64,000 nt of DNA from Adiantum capillus-veneris (Eukaryota > Streptophyta > Polypodiopsida > Polypodiales > Pteridaceae), in NCBI GenBank assembly GCA_014529385.2, contig CM043966.1:44710537-44774536 (forward strand), written 5' to 3'. A model generated the notes under the pieces. That model was not told where the DNA came from and made no database searches. It was given only the letters and a program-made list of their open reading frames with translations. Below, in pieces: positions 50,618-60,721 of this stretch (position 1 is the stretch's first letter; each line of letters begins with the position of its first letter). The translations under genes were made by a program, and so were the position numbers.

Positions 50618-51172
50618 ATGGTACTCAATGACATCACAAACTGTGTTCCTCCACCACGTACTCTGCACACCACAAGCGTACATATTTGCTTGCCCATGGA
50701 CTTTGCACCGGAGGTCGCATGTGTGGGTAAGCAGAGATCGTCACAAGAATGTCGCGTCGCTGGTGGTGAGACTAATGTCGACCTTTGGGTGGATGACCAT
50801 TTGTACCCGTACAATCGTGTAAGCCGCTTCCATCCAACATTTAATAGCCTCTTGACATTTCTTCAATATGTTGGGAGGAAAGAGGCATGCTTGTTAGGTT
50901 ATTGCAAGCGGTTACTCATGGGTGCAAGTGATAATTTGCATTGGTGGATGCACCAATGTAAAGCACTTCAGCAAAATACATTGGATTTACAAGAAAGAAT
51001 TGCCTCTTTGGAGAGAGAGGTTGCAATTCTCCAACAACAAATATACAAGACGGATGTCAACATTCCAAAGCTTCGCAACACTATCGTGCACTTGAAAGAA
51101 ACCCCCTTGATGAAAGAGAACACAACCGTACATTTTCATCCATTGAAACACTTGTACATATGGTTGGTGTAA
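50618..51172 (+). CDS. Unrecognised ORF, 184 aa, C-terminal coiled coil
   Basis: An ATG at 50618 opens 184 codons ending TAA at 51170-51172. The first part is Cys/Pro/His-containing without a known motif. Residues about 112-150 (QNTLDLQERIASLEREV then ILQQQI) form a likely coiled coil. Upstream lie a (CT)n tract (50482-50514) and a pyrimidine-rich stretch ending CCTCAG, which could be a splice acceptor, so the ORF may be an exon. The stop is followed at once by a 109-bp tandem duplication. I do not recognise the family. Confidence 0.35.
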   Translation: MVLNDITNCVPPPRTLHTTSVHICLPMDFAPEVACVGKQRSSQECRVAGGETNVDLWVDDHLYPYNRVSRFHPTFNSLLTFLQYVGRKEACLLGYCKRLLMGASDNLHWWMHQCKALQQNTLDLQERIASLEREVAILQQQIYKTDVNIPKLRNTIVHLKETPLMKENTTVHFHPLKHLYIWLV

Positions 51173-51390
51173 GGCCAAGGGCAACGTAGGGAGTCACGAA
51201 GCTAGGCCAAGGGCCTGGACGGCCTAGCGTGGATTGGGGATCCGTACTAGGCTAGGGCTAAGAGCTACAAAGCTCATGTAAGACCAAGGGCAACCCAAGG
51301 GGTCACGCACCTAGGCCAAGGGCCTCAACGGCTTAGATGTGGATTGGGAATCCGTACTACGCTAGGGCTAAGAACCAGAGAGTCTGTATA
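51169..51390 (+). repeat. About 109-bp diverged tandem duplication
   Basis: GTAAGGCCAAGGGCAACGTAGGG... at 51169 recurs as GTAAGACCAAGGGCAACCCAAGG... at 51278; both contain CTAGGCCAAGGGCCT and GATTGGGRATCCGTACTA. A TATATAGGG follows at about 51385, so this may be promoter-proximal DNA of an LTR, but I could not find ends. Confidence 0.8.
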
Positions 51391-52200
51391 TAGGGTGGTA
51401 GGGAGGTGGATCTCTCAACCAGTCTCCTAGTCTCACTTTGGTTTCAGGGCATCAATTTTTGGGAAAGAACAGGGCATGGTCCTTCTAGGTCTTGCATGTC
51501 CATACACTTGGAGAAGAAGGTGAAGGAGAGCTGGGGCGCGACACTTTTTGAGCGCGGGAAATCTCCCTAGCATACTCTCCTTGCAGTCAAACGACCTCCT
51601 ACACCGAATGCATGCGCCCTATTTTTTTATTTTGTGTGCCCTTCTGGCCACCCCCCTTTTTGCATTTGACGTAGTTGTGTGGCCCCTAGGACACCAAAAA
51701 ATCACAAACTTAGCTTAACTTTAAGTGTTCTGGCATCCATTCACCCCTCCCCTTGGCATCGGTGGACCCAAAAAATGTGCAACAAAAAGACCTCATGGGG
51801 CGCATTTAAGAAAATAGTCATAAAATGTGCGTTCAAAGGGTATTAAAAAAACCCTTTAATTACATGCTTAAGGTAATAAAATGACCCCTTTTTCTTCGAA
51901 AACTTATGGATTTTTCTCTAAAATCAATGAGAAACCCCTTTTGTTGATATAATCATGTTAAAATTTTAAAAATTTGAAAATTAAAAAACCCATTCATTTA
52001 AACTCACGTGGTAATTTACATGTCTAAGAGGTGAACCCCTCAAGAAAAAGACATCGTTTAACTTTAAAACATCAAAAATTTGAAGAATTTGAATGCTTTA
52101 CATATAAGATATGAAACTCTAATTCATTGCTTTAATCATCAACAAAATATTGGGATACAAAAGTAGGGTGGCCAATACAAAAACATATGTTCCACTTTGG
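51391..52200. other. AT-rich intergenic DNA
   Basis: Homopolymer-rich DNA (AAAAACCC, TTTAAAAATT runs). No gene, RNA or repeat recognised. Confidence 0.6.
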
Positions 52201-53025
52201 CTAATGCTTGAAGTCTCGCTTCAATCGGCATGCAAGTTGCATGTCCCTTGGTTGTATAGTCACTCTCTTTGCATGTATGGTACAGAGGTGGGTATCCTCT
52301 AACACAAAAGTGATGTGGACATTATAAGCTTCTTGAATTGCCTTAAGTGCCATTGCTTGCATTCTATATTTCTTTCTATAGCTTTGAAGCACCTCCTTCA
52401 CTGTACGAGCAAAGGGGGCTCATTGAATGAGAAATTTTGTTGTCTTCTAGTAGTGCCAAATTTCCGCAAATGCCTTTGCAATTTTGCGATAAAGCTGGGG
52501 TTTTTGGGGGGCACTTGCACATTTTTTGGTGGGTGACACTTAGGATCCTTAAAGAGGTTAGATTTGCAACGGTTTGCATGCTTTTCCTCCATTGGTGCCG
52601 ACTCCTTTAGCTCATCGTCCTCCTCTCTCTTTGCCTCTGATCTTGTGGTGTAGGGAGAGCTCCCATCCCAAAGGGTAGTGTCTTCCCTGCCACCACTGGC
52701 ACCCAATGCGTATGTGGTATTTGAGCATGCCACCATGGTGGCTCTGCCTCTTACTCACTATCTGCTTCACCACCTGTGCTTCCAACCCTCATGATTGCGG
52801 TTGGTGGCTCTTCCCTATCAATCGTAGATGATGATTCCTCTTCTTCTCTCCATTGTTGGGCGAGGACCTTTCGTCTTCGGCGTGGTGGCTCTTGCACCTA
52901 TTGCTCATGTGCCTGCTGCTCGTGAGCCTGAGATGAGGCCTCTCCCCACTACCTTGCCTAGAGCTTGAGGAGCACCCAGAATGGCCAGCTATTTGCGGGT
53001 GGTTTCTTTTGTTTCTAAGCCACAT
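52201..53025 (-). pseudogene. Histone H3-family pseudogene, long tail, CENH3-like features
   Basis: In one minus-strand frame, from about 52503 to the stop at 52201, the translation aligns without gaps to the H3 fold: KPQLYRK...AEIWHY, stop, KTTKFLIQ, stop, APFARTVKEVLQSYRKKYRM, then MALKAIQEAYNVHITFVLEDT and HLCTIHAKRVTIQPRDMQLA. The IHAKRVTI...D.QLA segment is diagnostic of H3 helix 3. KTT and APF resemble centromeric H3; the loop-1 length is that of ordinary H3. In-frame stops are TAG (52447-52449, where H3 has Gln) and TGA (52420-52422). The same frame is open again at 52789-53025 as an Arg/Ser-rich tail starting MWLRNKRNH. Stops between 52504 and 52788 also break it. No introns are visible. 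Confidence 0.8.
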
Positions 53026-53114
53026 TAGCTTCTCCCAACCTTGGAGAGTGTTCTTGTTGGCATGTAGATGCCTTTAAAAGTTTGTTTGGTGCACTTCATG
53101 GGGTATGGTGGGAG

Positions 53115-53298
53115 TGTTAGAGTTTTGACATCTCAAGTGAACTGCCCAATGTGGTCCCATTATTTATTTTGGCTTTTAGGTATTGATTTTACTTATTTTT
53201 CAAAATCTGGGTAGGGAAATTTATTGAGGTTTCTATATTAGCAACCCTCAGTCCCCCATTCACATCAGTTATTCCTTGCCAATGTTGGTTGGTTCAAG

Positions 53299-53342
<44 letters not shown>

Positions 53343-55338
53343 ATGCTTTTCCCCCTTGGTCTCTACTCTTCCACATCGTCAAATTTGACATGGTATCAAA
53401 GCGGCTTGATCTGTGACCTTGGTGGAGCAAGGTGATCCTAGAGAAGAAACGCTCCCCTTATGCTGGCGGCATTTTTCATCCCCCTCCCTCCTCTAGCAAC
53501 ATTTTAAAATTCTAGGGAATACCACTCTGTCGGCGTCACTCACCCGACCCTTTCTTGCCGCCGCTGTCGCGCAGGGTCAACGTTTCAGAATGCTACTTGG
53601 TGGCATCCCTTAACTGTGGATAACCTGATACCCTACCTGTCGTGTATTTTAAAATGCAGCTACTAGATCCTCCTATCGACAATGCATAGACTCCTCCACG
53701 CCAACGTTTTGAAACGCTCCATTTTGGTTGTCCTTTGGAAACAACAACCACAACACTTCCTCCTCTTTTGGCTGAGGTACCCACAGTCAGCCCCACCTTG
53801 TGAACCATCATTTTAAAATGCTGTGAGCCAAAAAGGGGTGGGTGGTGTGTTGCTAGAGAAGGAACAAAAGTAGAGCTGAAATGTCATTGGGAAGCAGGGC
53901 TCTTTGGAGCAGCTTTGGAAAGGCCACCTGCATAGGTATCGAAGTTGTGGTGAATGGTTTGGAATTTGTGACAGGCCTCTATGGGAGTTGTGTACGTGGC
54001 TTGGAAAAGGCAGAGATTGGAGCTCAAGAGAGGGGTGTAATAGCACTTTTTGGCAAAGCAGGTTGGAAAAGGTGGAGATTGAAGCTTGAGAGAAGGGTGT
54101 AAAAGTACTCTTTGTGAGGAGTATCTCGAGAGAAGTAAAGCTTGGAGCCCATTTGGTGTGGAGCTCCCTATGTAGAATGTGTGGAATAGCTTGGAGATTC
54201 TGGGCACCTTTTGGAGTGCAAGAAGAACTTGCGAATTCTAGATCTTGTAACTGTAACATGGCCCTCCCTTGCTCAAGGGCCCGCGAGCATGCCTAAAACT
54301 AGCAAATGGCTATGAATAGCAGATCCCATCTTGTTGATGACATATGCTCAATCAAAGTACTCAAAGAAACATGAAAATTGTTTGGCTTAAGATTGTGAAG
54401 CCAAAAGCAATGACATGAGTTTGCTAGAGCACAACCGCAAAGGCAAGCTTGATAAGGATGGAAGTACCAATACTCAACTAGCTGCCTTGATATCCACAAG
54501 GTCCGATAACCAATGTTATAAATGTGATACAATGCTTTGTTTATCTTGGGAGTTTGAAGCCAAAGACAAAAGTAGGAACTCACATGAAGACAATGACAAA
54601 GGCAAGCAATGATACCAGATTTCTAGTCAACGGGTAGTTACCACCACTAGCTTCAGCTAGAGAGATGTTTGTGAGTGGCAGAGAGGGAAAATTAGTGCTT
54701 GTATAATTAATTTGGACCCTTGTGATGGAGTTCAAGTTATCGGTGTTTGAACCCGTAGGTCGAAGTTCAAGGCACATGCATCTGGTAGGAAACCAATTAG
54801 ATGTATCTAAAACACTATGAATGAGTGCACCAATCCATTGTTGTTGTTGACTGGATTATGGACAGGATGTGTTCCAATAGTTCATTATCTTGGAAATTTT
54901 TTTCCATATGTGATATGTTCACAGTTCACGAATGGGGATTCTTGGATGTAGTGTGGTCTATAGTGTTCAAATTTTCAAAAAAGGCAACCAATGCTCAAGA
55001 TGGCATTCTTCTAAGGTACATGGTTTAGGGTCTGAGGTTTATCCAACAAGGAGCTATTGCTGAGGTGACCATGGTAGTTTCTTCATCGACTTGGTCTCAC
55101 TATTTATCTCCACTATGAGCTCTCTATGAGCTACAGAGAGGGTGTTAGAGTTTTGGCATCTCAAGTGAATTGCCCAATGTGGTCCCATTATTTATTTTGT
55201 CTTTAGGTATTTATTTTACTTATTTATTGAAGTCTGGGCAAGGCAATTTACTGAGATTGCTGTATAAGCAACCCTAAGCCCCCATTGTATTCACATCAGC
55301 TATTCATTGCCAAGGTTGTTGGTTCAGGAGACTCTCTC

Positions 55339-55386
<48 letters not shown>

Positions 55387-55423
55387 TTGGTCTCTACTCT
55401 CTTTCACATTGTCGACTTTGACA
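53115..55423 (+). mobile_element. Small non-autonomous LTR retrotransposon
   Basis: LTRs of about 280 bp (53115-53390 and 55143-55423) begin TGTTAGAGTTTTG and end ...TTTGACA. The 5' LTR is followed at once by TGGTATCAAAGC (53391-53402), an initiator-Met-type primer site; a purine tract ACAGAGAGGG (55133-55142) abuts the 3' LTR. Flanks GGGAG (53110-53114) and AGGAG (55424-55428) agree at 4 of 5 bases. The 1.75-kb interior encodes no recognisable gag or pol. Size and ends suggest a small non-autonomous copia-type element that would depend on another element's proteins. Confidence 0.88.
53300..53339 (+). repeat. (TC)n tract in the 5' LTR; poly-C at the same place in the 3' LTR
   Basis: The 5' LTR has GACTCTCTCTC... 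for about 40 bp before CATGCTTTTCCCCCTTGG; at the matching site the 3' LTR has GACTCTCTCT followed by about 47 C residues (55340-55386) and then TTGG. LTRs are identical when inserted, so the tracts changed afterwards or one is an artefact. Confidence 0.85.
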
Positions 55424-55706
55424 AGGAGCTCACCTATGAGATGAGAGAAAAAACAAGTGACAAGTGAGTGGACCTTATATTTATAAGGGCCTAATTTAGA
55501 AGGCCTTTCACACTATAATTTTTTTTTAAAGATTTTATTTTTTAAAAGGGATGATTTCCATGCGCTAACTTTAATAAAAGTGAAAATACAAACATGGAGT
55601 AGTTATTGGCACTAAATCCCAATGCCACTTGATCATTGATTCTTTGCTCTGAGTATTGCAAAGAAGAATTTTCTACATTCAACTATACCTAGAGCTTTTG
55701 TACTGA
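55424..55706. other. Short AT-rich spacer
   Basis: No gene or repeat recognised between the small LTR element and the decayed minus-strand ORF. Confidence 0.5.
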
Positions 55707-57560
55707 CTAAGTAGTGCACATAAGTTCATTTGTCACTTCAGTCAGCTGCTCCTTTATTTTACATGCATCTGATAACTTTGTGAGGAGTTCCCCTAACTCT
55801 TCCATCTCCTTTTCTTGCTTTTCCTTGACGTTTTGGTGTTGTTTTGCTTTGTTCTTGAGCTCTTTGATTTGGCCTTGAATATTTTCAATGATATTCATTC
55901 TGTCTTCAAGCTAGGCTTGGAGTGCATCAATGACTTGTTCAAGTTCTTGAGCCTTAGCACTGTGGCTAAGAGTTGCTGTCCACATTTTCTCAGTCACATC
56001 AGTTGCATCTGCTATGCATATTCATTGACTTGAGTGATAACTTCATCGATTTTTCCCACTCTTCGGATTATGCTTGAGGCTCTTTGCAAGGTCCAACCTC
56101 ATCTTTGGTTGTTTGTGGTAGCTGCTCTTGATTGTCTTTCTTCTCTTTCTTTACCCATCTCCTTTTATTTCCCTCATTTCATCTGATTGGTTAGTTGATG
56201 AAGAGCTTGGACTAGGAAGAGGCTGATCCCCTTCTTTGGTATTGGGTGAGGATAGTCTTGGAAACATCACCTCCCTTTCATGCTGTGGTTCAATTGGTTT
56301 TTCAGCTTATGCTTACTGTAGTTGTTGAGCAATTGATTCTTCTTTGGATTTTTGTTGAGCTTCCACCAATGCCTCTTGTATTTTTAGGGCTTCAGCTTTC
56401 GCATACATCCTCTCTAGCATGTCTTTTGGATCTTCTTCTTAGGGTTTTTGGTTCTAGGACCCTTGACTTCCCTTGGATCCCATAGATCTGAAGTCTGCTG
56501 TCCTGCAGCTTGTCGACTTCGTTCATAAGCTTCCTTTTCTCTTTTGAACCTTGCCTTCTTTTGTGGAGGTTCTTTCTAATAGGCGACAATTGGCTTTCTT
56601 TTCATTTCTTCCCTTCTTGCCCTTTTTTATTCATTATTAGAACTTTATTCACTGCTATGGGCTTCAGGAGGTGAGATCTTAGCTGACCCTTCATGTGATT
56701 TATAAACCCATTTTTTCTTTGATCTTGTGGCTCGTGGAGAGGGATGAGCTTTCTCTATGATTATCCATGTGTTTTGATATATCGGCCATCCCAATGGCAT
56801 GGTATGCAATTCGCGTCAAGACTTCTAGAGCTCCTAAGTATGTGATTTTTCCTTCCTCCTTGTGCTCTTGAGTGTTGTAAGCACATATTGAGCATGATCT
56901 ATTGATTGTGTACTTGATGACTTCAATACTTGCATGAAGGTGGTTGCAACAACATGATTTGGGGTAGTGTACCTTGGTGGTTTCTTGGAGAGGAAGTGGA
57001 AGTGCTGGTGGTATAGGTGGGAGGGATCCTCTACTTGCTTTAGCATAAGATCGGAGAAGGTGGCAGTAGCTGTACTCTTTGTGAATGTTCTAGCTGTTTT
57101 CCTATCTCTTGCTCTCATTGTCATACCTTGTGTTGGTAGCTTTAGTGCTTCAGACACTATATCTTTGTTGATGACTACCTCTATTTTCTGTCCTTGTTGA
57201 TCTGTGATCTAGGTAGAACCATCCTCTTTAATCGTCGACAGTAGTTCGTAAGCCCTTTGGGAATTTACTCCACATGGTTCTTGATCATAAAATGCTCGAA
57301 GTCTCAACCTCTTGTTGGTTTCTTTCGTAGCTGGCTTAGCTGCTATATCATAGACGTCCTTCGGTAGCATTTGCAACTCCACCTGACTTCCATCTTCACT
57401 TTTGAATTTTTTGGTGAAGACTATGTGTTGTGCTCCTCAAGCTATTCTTTCGACATGTAGGTTGCTTTGGCCGTTTTCATAGAACTAAGCTCCAATTGAT
57501 ATGGTGGCAGCTCTTGCAATTTTTCTTTTGTGTCTTTCTCCTCTTTGATTTCTCAGCAGC
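55707..57560 (-). pseudogene. Decayed large unrecognised ORF, probably from a transposable element
   Basis: The minus strand shows a long protein-like reading interrupted by stops and shifts: ENGQSNLHVERIA, GAQHIVFTKKFKSEDG, VELQMLPKDVYDIAAKP (about 57330-57390), VINKDIVSEALKLPTQGMTM (about 57120-57190), then a lysine-rich stretch and a C-terminal coiled coil with ENIQGQIKELKNKAKQHQN (55830-55895) ending at a stop at 55707. Residues such as NKDIVSEALKLP recall the plant-mobile-domain style of proteins found near large retroelements, but I cannot name the family. A hairpin array lies just upstream, as in the element at 3214-6025. Confidence 0.5.
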
Positions 57561-57754
57561 TTGCATTGCGCCTACAAGGAAAAATACCGTTTTAAAGTTT
57601 GGGAACTTTACAAATTCCGCTCTAACATGCTCTTTGTCTGAATTGCTAGCAAATGATGTCAGTTTTGCTTCAAACTAATTTTGGAGCATGCATAGATACA
57701 TAAAAACATGTATAGATTAAAATCATCCACTCCAGGCGAAAATTACAAGCAAAG

Positions 57755-58335
57755 TAAATAATCGCGATTATTTACAGTAGGGGATGTTTTCCATTTTTTT
57801 GCACTTTTGACTTCATAGACTTGAAGAACATGTGATTTAGATACTCTGAGCGAAGTGTGAGCTCATTTCAATGTACATGGTGGAAATGGTGCCAAATTTA
57901 GTCTTTAGACTGTGAACCAATAGATATGAATGGATTTTGGGTTTTTAAGATCCAAATGTGATCAAAAGTGATTGGTGGACTTGTCACATAATCTAATTTG
58001 GTCCCATGAGGTCAAAGATGAGATTTGGACTCATTTGGGTAAAAATGTAAATAATCACGATTATTTACATTTTTATCAATTTGAACTTTTTTCCTTTCAA
58101 ATTGATTGTAGACATGCTATATATGGGAGGTTTTGGATCAAAAAATATGACAAATAACTCAAAATTTGGACCGAAGAGCTTTGAGTGTGTTTTTTGACAA
58201 GATCTGAGAATTACTGGGCATTTTGGGCTCATATTTGAAATGTGACATGCGGTAGATGTATACGAGTGATAAGTGAAGAATGATGATGAATTTCAAGTCA
58301 ATTTTGTAAAAAAGTAAATAATCACGATTATTTAT
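57755..58335. repeat. Three perfect or near-perfect palindromes, about 270-290 bp apart
   Basis: GTAAATAATCGCGATTATTTAC is a perfect 22-bp palindrome at 57755-57776. At 58041-58074 the arms extend to 16 bp around a 2-nt centre (AC). A third copy with one arm change is at 58314-58335. The DNA between them is not obviously repeated. They precede the minus-strand ORF at 55707-57560. Confidence 0.9.
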
Positions 58336-59533
58336 AGCAGTTGAATTTTATGATTGAAATGAAATTTTTATGACCTACACAACTTTATTACATCTAAAAC
58401 ATGTCCTAAATTGAGTTTGGTAATGTCGCCATCACTTTGTGCTCTTGTTGATTCTGAAATCATTGCATATTGTTACCACTTAGTGTGTAGAGATGTTTGG
58501 TCACTGTTGAAGCCATGGACTTGTTCGTTACATAGTCGTGATGCTGCTCATCCAATTTGGGTTCATTCGGAGTCAGTTTGACTCCATATGTCAAAATTAA
58601 CGCTTTGTAGTCTGCGAGCCATTTCCTGATGCTAGAGGGCTTTCCTTGACTATTTTCTTGAAACCATCTAGGTACATTGTTTATAAACCTTGTCTATATG
58701 CTGCCCGATGTCGTGTTGTGACACGTACATAGTGGGAACGCATGCTACAAGAGTTATCTTGTAATTTTTTAGATACCTAATTATCTTTCCTATAATGTAC
58801 ATATGCATATTTAAGTATAATTATAAGCCTTTTATCTCATCCTATTATTTTTCTCAAGGGTAACCTATTCTTACTTTACCATCAGAAAATACTATGGGAA
58901 AAGCATCAATAGCTCCGCCTCTTTAACTTGGGGAAAAAAGCATTGATTATTTATTTCTACTATCTCATTATCATCTCACACCCTAGCTAGATCCTATATC
59001 TAAGGTAAACTCCAATATATATATATTCTATGTATTTTTTATATTTTTCTTATATTTCTTTTTAAATAGCTACTAGGAGGGAATCAAATCCTAGTGGTAC
59101 ACTAGGTGGCATGATTTCAAAGATACACTTATTTTAATGCATTATTGCAAGCATGAGTACAAAACTTTGTCAAGGAGCAATGTCATGCTTTCATATGGCA
59201 TGAGGTGTCCTTTGGAATTAAATGAAAGTCAAGGCTAAGGAGACCACATGAAGACTTTTGCTGCCATAAATGGACCCTATTTTGATGAATTTTTTACACA
59301 AGGTTCCAATCCGAATTGGAGAATGATTTTAAAATGAAAATCGTAGCTAATGAGCTGAAGTTTCTGCCCATATTTTTACTTTTTTATTTGGAGCCACGGT
59401 TGAAGAGATATGATCAAAATACTGGACCTCAGTCTGCCCACATCATGCAGGGACAGCTCATTTCCAACTTTTCCAATTCATGTTCACACTGGCTCCTCTC
59501 TTCTTGTGTAAACCCTTGGGGGTTCCCTTCACC

Positions 59534-59540
59534 TATAAAA
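59534..59540 (+). promoter_or_regulatory. TATA box of the Ty3 LTR
   Basis: CCTATAAAAGGGG is a strong TATA box about 1.3 kb before gag. Transcription would start near 59565 and include the twin ORFs at 60151-60578. Confidence 0.65.
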
Positions 59541-59882
59541 GGGGACCTCTTCTTCCTTGTAAAGAACTCAAGCATTCAAGATATTGATGAGAGGAATTCT
59601 TGAGGAGTGAGTAGTAATGCCTAATTGTACTTAGCCATTAACATAAGCCTAAGCCTACACTTTCTCCTAGAGGAAGACTAGCCATTCTTGCAACAACCTA
59701 ACCTTGGAAGATCAACTCTAATCAAAGAAGGTCTTGCACTTGGTGTATCAATCAAAGTGGAATTACCTACTCTTCTTCTCTCTCCATCAATAATGGTGCC
59801 GAAGGATTTGTGAAGTAAGATGTGTTCTACATTGATGTTTTCTTGATTTCTTGTTGTTTTCTTTTCAATCTCTAATCCAGTA

Positions 59883-59957
<75 letters not shown>

Positions 59958-60150
59958 CTAATCTCGTTAACCAAACCTATCTCTCTCATTCTTAGTAATT
60001 CATCCTCTCTACAAATTCTAGGTTCTCTTTGCTACAGGTATATCTCTCCCCGCAGTATCCTTATTGCCTACGGGCAAGAATAGGGTTTGGGAGGGAAACT
60101 TCTCATCTCTTTGCTTCTCTCATATCTACATTTCTCACATACTATCCTAG

Positions 60151-60369
60151 ATGAATAACCCACATGATGATCATTTCTATCGCTTTCACTCTGTACAATC
60201 TATTAGAATTAACGTATGGATTAGCCGTAAAATACACTTTCAACAACGTATAGTGTTTCTCTTTGGCCCAGAAAGGCTCAATGAAATACTTCTATCACCG
60301 GATCCCATCATACTACCTCTCATAGACTATAATTTTTCTTTTGATGTAAGCGTAGTTATCTTGCTATGA
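60151..60369 (+). CDS. Small leader ORF 1 (72 aa), paralogue of ORF 2
   Basis: An ATG at 60151 opens 72 codons ending TGA at 60367-60369. The stop overlaps the ATG of ORF 2 by four bases (ATGA at 60366-60369). The C-terminal half FLFGPERLNEILLSPDPIIL then PLIDYNFSFDV matches ORF 2 at about half of 43 aligned residues, with the frame LFG..RLN.I..S..P.ILP.I.Y..S.DV conserved, though the DNA is well diverged. A hydrophobic end (VSVVILL) follows. No known family recognised. It lies between the LTR TATA box and gag. Confidence 0.55.
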   Translation: MNNPHDDHFYRFHSVQSIRINVWISRKIHFQQRIVFLFGPERLNEILLSPDPIILPLIDYNFSFDVSVVILL

Positions 60370-60578
60370 ACCAAGAGGATTTGTACACACAATTAATCCC
60401 AATCACTAGACAAAATATCTATATTATGGTAAGCACAAAACTACAATTCCAAAGAACAATTCGTAGCCTATTTGGTCAGCCAAGATTGAATGCCATTAAC
60501 TCATCCATTAACCCTTTCATATTACCCATGATACGATATGACCATAGCCTTGATGTTTTCATCTTCGTATTGTTTTGA
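60366..60578 (+). CDS. Small leader ORF 2 (70 aa), paralogue of ORF 1
   Basis: Starts with the ATG of the ATGA overlap and ends TGA at 60576-60578. It reads MNQEDLYTQLIPITRQNIY and later SLFGQPRLNAINSSINPF, ILPMIRYDHSLDV, ending in the hydrophobic FIFVLF. Both ORFs begin Met-Asn, have a K.(H/Q)FQ segment mid-way and end in a hydrophobic tail. The tight overlap would suit termination-reinitiation. Protein similarity without matching DNA suggests both were once under selection. Not recognised. Confidence 0.55.
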   Translation: MNQEDLYTQLIPITRQNIYIMVSTKLQFQRTIRSLFGQPRLNAINSSINPFILPMIRYDHSLDVFIFVLF

Positions 60579-60721
60579 CATTCTCTTTTGCGTTCTTTCT
60601 TTGTGTGTGTGTGTGAGTGCAAGAGAGAAAGAGTGAGTCTTCTTTGATTGCACTTCTTTCCAAACCCTAGTCTTCATGGCATCTATGGTTTAACTCCTTC
60701 ATATAGTTTTTGTTGAGTTCT

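Noticed and set aside
51169-51470. LTR boundary after the 184-codon ORF
   Set aside because: A TATATAGGG is present but no TG...CA ends, primer site or second copy could be found.
52398-52736. Separate 112-codon ORF on the minus strand
   Set aside because: It is a shadow frame over the H3 pseudogene, whose alignment is in another frame.
52201-53025. Functional CENH3 gene
   Set aside because: Two stops lie inside the histone fold and more in the tail.
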